Made by a program: the position numbers and the translations under genes. The notes beneath the pieces are model-generated. The model did not search any database, was not told where the DNA came from, and saw nothing but the letters and a program-made list of their open reading frames with translations. 64,000 nucleotides of DNA from Kitasatospora viridis (lineage in GTDB: Bacteria > Actinomycetota > Actinomycetes > Streptomycetales > Streptomycetaceae): the NCBI RefSeq assembly GCF_007829815.1, contig NZ_VIWT01000001.1, positions 5,729,001 through 5,793,000 on the forward strand, written 5' to 3'. Of this stretch, positions 60,397-64,000 are shown in pieces (the first letter of the stretch is position 1; each line of letters starts with the position of its first letter).

Positions 60397-61056
60397 TCAG
60401 ACCAGACCCTGGTTCGACTCGCGCGACATCGTGACCCGCCACAGCCGGCGCGGCAGGGCGCCCTCCTCGAACGGCTGGACCTCCCGCAGGTCCCAGCCCT
60501 CGGCCAGGGCGTCCACCAGTTCGCGCGGGAAGAAGTGCACGGCGAAGCCGCCGTGCTCCCAGATGTCGTCCCCGTGGCCGGTGCCCGCGCCGTAGTGGGC
60601 GTCGCCGGTGTGGCGCACGGTGTAGACGAAGCTGCCGCCCGGCCGCAGCACCCGGCGCACCTCGGCGGTCAGCGCGTGCAACTCCGCGGTGCGCAGCGCC
60701 ATGCAGAGCAGCATGTGCGCGAAGACGGCGTCCACCGAGGAATCGGCCAGCGGAAGCGGCGTGCGCACATCGTGCGCCACGGTGCGCAGCCGACCCGACA
60801 ACCCGTCATGCGCCGCGGCATCGGCGAGCTGGTTGAGCCCGACGGGACTGAAGTCGGCAGCGGTCACCGAGAACCCGGCCCGGGCCAGGTACAGCGCATC
60901 CCGCCCGTGCCCGGCCCCCAACTCCAACACCTCGCGGGCACCAGCCGCACGGAACGCCTCGGCCGCGTGCACCGCCGGCTCGGACGGCTCCGGCCCGTAC
61001 ATCTCCGGATGCTCGTCGTACGTCCGTTCCCAGTGCTCCCGCTGTCCCTCGACCAT
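60397..61056 (-). CDS. SAM-dependent methyltransferase
   Basis: 219 residues. VLELGAGHGRDALYLARAGFSVTAADFSPVGL is the SAM-binding region, LPLADSSVDAVFAHMLLCMAL the catalytic neighbourhood, and LRPGGSFVYTVRHTGD follows. N-terminus MVEGQREHWERTYDEHPEMYGPEPSEPA is typical of TehB-like and small-molecule methyltransferases. Substrate unknown. Confidence 0.88.
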   Translation of the reverse strand: MVEGQREHWERTYDEHPEMYGPEPSEPAVHAAEAFRAAGAREVLELGAGHGRDALYLARAGFSVTAADFSPVGLNQLADAAAHDGLSGRLRTVAHDVRTPLPLADSSVDAVFAHMLLCMALRTAELHALTAEVRRVLRPGGSFVYTVRHTGDAHYGAGTGHGDDIWEHGGFAVHFFPRELVDALAEGWDLREVQPFEEGALPRRLWRVTMSRESNQGLV

Positions 61057-61172
61057 GCGGGGCAGCCTAACCGAGCCCGCTCGCCGACAACGTGAGCGCC
61101 GCGACCGCTCCTGACCAGGATCGACGTCCCAAGGGTGCCCTGTCAGGCTGCCCGGAATGGCGCTCTGGGGTC

Positions 61173-61625
61173 CTACGAACCACCGGCGTTCCCCCAGCGG
61201 GAGTGGGCGCGTTCGAGCTCGGTCAGGTAGTGGGCGAGCTCGAAGCGCACCTCCCAGATGGGCGCGCGGTCCGCGCCGGGGTACATCAGGTCGCTCCAGA
61301 TGACGGTCCCGCCCCGCATCCGGATCCGGATCTCGACTCCGAAGGAGTTGCTGGAGCCCAGGGGCGGGTCGGCCACGGTCACCGTGCGGGCGCGGTCAGT
61401 CGGGTAGAGCGGCCCGCCGGGGCTGAGCAGCAGGTGCGGCGGAATGCCGACGGCGCCGCTGTGGCTGCGCTCGATCAGGTCCAGGCCGTCGACGAAGAGG
61501 TACGTGTGGACGGCAGCGCACGCCGGCGGTCCGGGGCAGGTGCCGATCAGCAGGTGGCTGACCGGGGCGGGCCCCGGGTGTTCGGGCGGGGTCGCGCGCA
61601 CCACGCCCGGCGGCTTACGCGGCAT
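61173..61625 (-). CDS. Hypothetical protein (150 aa)
   Basis: ATG 61625. After a Pro-rich start, the domain HTYLFVDGLDLIERSHSGAVGIPPHLLLSPGGPLYP and TVIWSDLMYPG...APIWEVRFELAHYLTELERAHSRW has natural amphipathic patterns and is preferred over the opposite-strand frame. Its composition (W/F/Y-rich, acidic C-terminal helix) resembles immunity-type or SMI-like small proteins, but I cannot assign a family. No toxin gene is adjacent. Confidence 0.6.
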   Translation of the reverse strand: MPRKPPGVVRATPPEHPGPAPVSHLLIGTCPGPPACAAVHTYLFVDGLDLIERSHSGAVGIPPHLLLSPGGPLYPTDRARTVTVADPPLGSSNSFGVEIRIRMRGGTVIWSDLMYPGADRAPIWEVRFELAHYLTELERAHSRWGNAGGS

Positions 61626-61674
61626 CGGACCTCGGTGACCTCATGGAGCCGATCCTAGAGGCGCCCGGGGGTCA

Positions 61675-63228
61675 TCACACCGTCCCCAGCGCCGCCTCCT
61701 CCAGGTCCAGGTCGCGCTGGAGTTGGCGGCGGGTGGTGTCGCTGATCCGGTGCGTGTCGTAGAGGCGGTGGAGTTCGGCGCTCTGCACCTCGATGACCTC
61801 GCGGCGCAGGTCGCGGTAGGCGAGGAGGGTGGGGGCGGAGGCGTCGGGTTCGGCGGTGTCCTCGGCGTGGTGCAGGCGGGCCTGGAGGCTGCGTCGCACG
61901 CGGTCCAGGAGGTGTTCCGGGGTGGATTCCAACTCGGCGAGGGCGTCGAGGTGTTCGAGGCCGGCGTGGGCCAGGCTGGCGCGGGCCTGCTGCTCCTCGC
62001 GCAGGGTGTGCTCGGGTTCGAGGGCGAGGCCGGAGCGGGTGACCAGTGGGGCCAGGCTCAGCCCCTGCACCACCAGGGTGAAGACGACGACGGCGGTGGT
62101 GAGCACCAGGACCAGCGGCCGGCCGGGCAGGGCGGCGCCGTCGGCGGCGGTCAGCGGGATGGACAGGGCGGCGGCCAGCGGCATCACGCCCCGGGTGCCG
62201 GCCCAGCTGACCACGCCGGCTATCCGCCAGGAGGGCCGCCCGCCGCTGGGGCGCAGCGCGGTGGACAGCGGCAGCATCCAGAGCACCCGCAGGGCGACCA
62301 GGGCCGCCGCCACGACCAGTGCCTGGAGCGGCCAGAGGCCGGTGCCGGCGGGCAACTCGCGGACCATGGTGGGCAGTTCCAGGCCGACCAGGCTGAACAC
62401 CACGCTCTCCAGCAGGAAGATCACCACGGCCTGGACGGCGTGCAGCTGGAGCCGGATCCGGGCGTCGGTGAGCCGGTGGCCGGAGCGGCCGAGCAGCACC
62501 CCGGCGACCACCACGGCGGTCACGCCCGAGGTGTGCGCGCCCTCCGCCAGCACGTACGCGCCGTACGGGGTGACCAGGGCGATCACGGTCTCCAGCACCG
62601 GGTCGGTGGTGCGCCGGCGGATCTGGGTGACGACCGCGGCCACCGCCGCGCCGATCAGGCTGCCGCCGCCGGCCAGCAGCAGGAACTCGCCGACCGCGCC
62701 GCCCCAGCTGAACGCGGAGGAGGCCACCGCGACGGTGACCGCGACCCGGAAGAGCACCAGCGAGGTGGCGTCGTTGAACAGGCTCTCGGCCTGCACCAGC
62801 ACCTGCACCCGGCCGGGCAGCGCGAGCCGGCGGCCGAGCGCGCTGACCGCGACCGGGTCGGTGGAGGCGAGCACCGCGCCGAGCACGAAGGCGGTCGGCA
62901 GCGGCAGCGGGGTGAGCCAGGCGGCCAGCCCGGCCACGGCGGCCGCCGAGGCCAGCACCAGGCCGAGCGCGAGCCCGGTGACGGGGCGCCAGACGGTGCG
63001 CAGGTCGCGCAGCGAGAGCTCCTCGGCGGAGGCGTGCAGCAGCGGCGGCAGCACCACCAGGCCGATGGTCTCGGGCGCGATGTGCAGTGCGGGGGTGCCG
63101 GGCACCAGCGCGACGGCGAGGCCGGCCAGCACGAGCAGGGAGGGGGCGGGGATCCGCCATCGCCGGGCGCCGGTCGCCACACTCGTCGCCAGCACCACCA
63201 GGAGCAGGACAGTTCCGACCGCGCGCAT
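61675..63228 (-). CDS. Na+/H+ antiporter (CPA1/NhaP type)
   Basis: 517 residues from ATG 63228. Twelve or more helices; LGAVLASTDPVAVSALGRRL and ESLFNDATSLVLFRVAV contain the conserved TDP and ND residues of the ion site, and SWAGTRGVMPLAAALSIPL a late helix. The C-terminal 120 residues are cytoplasmic and helical, a likely regulatory tail. Exchanges Na+ (or K+) for protons. Confidence 0.93.
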   Translation of the reverse strand: MRAVGTVLLLVVLATSVATGARRWRIPAPSLLVLAGLAVALVPGTPALHIAPETIGLVVLPPLLHASAEELSLRDLRTVWRPVTGLALGLVLASAAAVAGLAAWLTPLPLPTAFVLGAVLASTDPVAVSALGRRLALPGRVQVLVQAESLFNDATSLVLFRVAVTVAVASSAFSWGGAVGEFLLLAGGGSLIGAAVAAVVTQIRRRTTDPVLETVIALVTPYGAYVLAEGAHTSGVTAVVVAGVLLGRSGHRLTDARIRLQLHAVQAVVIFLLESVVFSLVGLELPTMVRELPAGTGLWPLQALVVAAALVALRVLWMLPLSTALRPSGGRPSWRIAGVVSWAGTRGVMPLAAALSIPLTAADGAALPGRPLVLVLTTAVVVFTLVVQGLSLAPLVTRSGLALEPEHTLREEQQARASLAHAGLEHLDALAELESTPEHLLDRVRRSLQARLHHAEDTAEPDASAPTLLAYRDLRREVIEVQSAELHRLYDTHRISDTTRRQLQRDLDLEEAALGTV

Positions 63229-63483
63229 GGACCGAGACCTCGGGCTTCGTTCTCGGGGTCGCTGTCGGCGACCGCCGCAGTCCGTCCCCCGGCCGACCAG
63301 ACTTCCCGGCACACCAGGGTCGTATTTTAACAAGTTCTTACTGCGCCTCCGAGCCAATATCCGGCAAAGCGTCAACTCGACGTCAAAACCGCGGGCGTTC
63401 GCGTACGCCGTTCGTCAAAGCGGCTGCGCGGGCGGTGGGCCCGGCGCTGAACTGGGGACACGCACCAGTCAGAGGAGCAGCCG

Positions 63484-64000
63484 ATGACCACCGTCGCCAC
63501 CACCGGGCCGAGCGCCGCCGCCGCACCGACCGCCACCGCGTCGACCGCCGGGACGCCCACCGCCCCCGGCTCGCCCTGGCCGGCCTCCACCCGCACCCGG
63601 CCCGGCGGCGACCTCGCGGTCGGCGGGGTCGGCCTGGCGGAGGCCGCCGACCGGTTCGGCACCCCGCTCTACCTGCTCGACGAGCAGGAGCTGCGCGCCC
63701 GGGCGCGGGCCTACCGCGCCGCCCTGCCGCACGCCGAAGTGCACTACGCCGCCAAGGCCTTCCTGTGCAGCGCGGTGGCGAACTGGGTCGAGGAGGAGGG
63801 GCTCGGGCTGGACGTCTGCTCGGTCGGCGAGCTCCAACTGGCCGCCGCGGCCGGGTTCCCGCCGCAGCGGATGCTGCTGCACGGCAACGCCAAGAGCCCC
63901 GAGGAGCTGCGGCTGGCGCTGCGGCTGCGAGTCGGACGGATCGTCATCGACGGGCTGGCCGAGATCCCCCGGCTCGCCGCGCTGACCGTGGCGGACGAGC
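63484..64000 (+). CDS. lysA: Diaminopimelate decarboxylase (3' truncated by window)
   Basis: ATG 63484 after GAGGAG. About 172 residues are visible. An Ala/Thr/Pro-rich tail (to about residue 30) precedes LAEAADRFGTPLYLLDEQELRARARAYRAALPHAEVHYAAKAF with the PLP-binding Lys. Then EEEGLGLDVCSVGELQLAAAAGFPPQRMLLHGNAKSPEEL, all conserved in type III LysA. Last step of lysine synthesis. The usual argS-lysA neighbourhood is missing, so this may be a paralogue. Confidence 0.9.
   Translation, partial: MTTVATTGPSAAAAPTATASTAGTPTAPGSPWPASTRTRPGGDLAVGGVGLAEAADRFGTPLYLLDEQELRARARAYRAALPHAEVHYAAKAFLCSAVANWVEEEGLGLDVCSVGELQLAAAAGFPPQRMLLHGNAKSPEELRLALRLRVGRIVIDGLAEIPRLAALTVADE

Noticed and set aside
1..64000. 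CRISPR array, tRNA or rRNA genes, insertion sequences, prophage or att sites
   Set aside because: No regularly spaced repeats with unique spacers, no tRNA-like cloverleaf recognised by eye, and no transposase, integrase or phage structural protein in any frame.

Overview
The window is very GC-rich actinobacterial DNA. Coding frames show strong G/C third-position bias, many GTG starts and GGAGG-type ribosome sites. The gene content (MscL, YceI, DUF3515, SARP-type TPR regulator, xylose-type ABC system, secreted amylase, G1 peptidase and lipase, PadR-HAAS pair, MoxR-VWA pair, PHO box) points to chromosomal DNA of a Streptomycetaceae member (Streptomyces, Kitasatospora or a relative). I see no rRNA, tRNA, transposase, prophage or CRISPR array, and no PKS or NRPS cluster. 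Both window edges cut genes: a TPR regulator at the left and a lysA-type decarboxylase at the right.

Layout. 1-5.5 kb: TPR regulator tail, a 43-residue secreted Cys peptide with 10-bp tandem repeats upstream, mscL, a PfkB kinase, a cupin and a LacI regulator. 5.5-11 kb: PucR-type regulator divergent from a secreted lipase, DUF3515, YceI, a small proline-rich protein and a serine hydrolase. 11-16.4 kb: a 1358-residue nitrate reductase/sulfite-reductase-flavoprotein fusion followed by a PrnB-like haem-protein homologue. 16.4-24.3 kb: methyltransferase, lytic transglycosylase, three-gene sugar ABC operon, MFS exporter, VOC protein, galU. 24.3-29.9 kb: two-component pair, M20 hydrolase, Ser/Thr kinase, GNAT. 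29.9-31.7 kb: TetR/flavin monooxygenase divergent pair with three operators between them. 31.7-34.2 kb: MoxR-VWA operon. 34.3-35.6 kb: FAD oxidoreductase of the proposed phosphonate family behind a PHO box and a palindrome. 36-40.4 kb: MarR-ClC operon and an NTPase-TPR protein. 40.5-45.1 kb: G1 peptidase, alpha-amylase with two CBM20 modules, questin-oxidase-like protein. 45.2-48.6 kb: PadR-HAAS pair, tautomerase-like protein, 18-bp minisatellite, permease plus TIGR03943 pair. 48.7-54.1 kb: deacetylase-like protein, bifunctional PBP with a substituted SxxK lysine, APC permease. 54.3-56.8 kb: ArsR, hydrolase, MFS exporter behind a 9-2-9 palindrome. 57-60.3 kb: M-box riboswitch, a short leader ORF with a strong ribosome site, a Nramp-related Mg2+ transporter, a small protein and a receiver-less winged-helix protein. 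60.4-64 kb: methyltransferase, unknown protein, Na+/H+ antiporter, start of lysA.

Most interesting regions: the Mg2+-transport leader (M-box, short ORF, Nramp-related transporter lacking the canonical metal-ligand motifs); the PHO-box-controlled proposed phosphonate oxidoreductase; the TetR/monooxygenase intergenic switch with overlapping promoters; the SARP-type TPR regulator next to a tiny secreted Cys peptide with helically phased repeats; and a PBP whose transpeptidase lysine is Thr.
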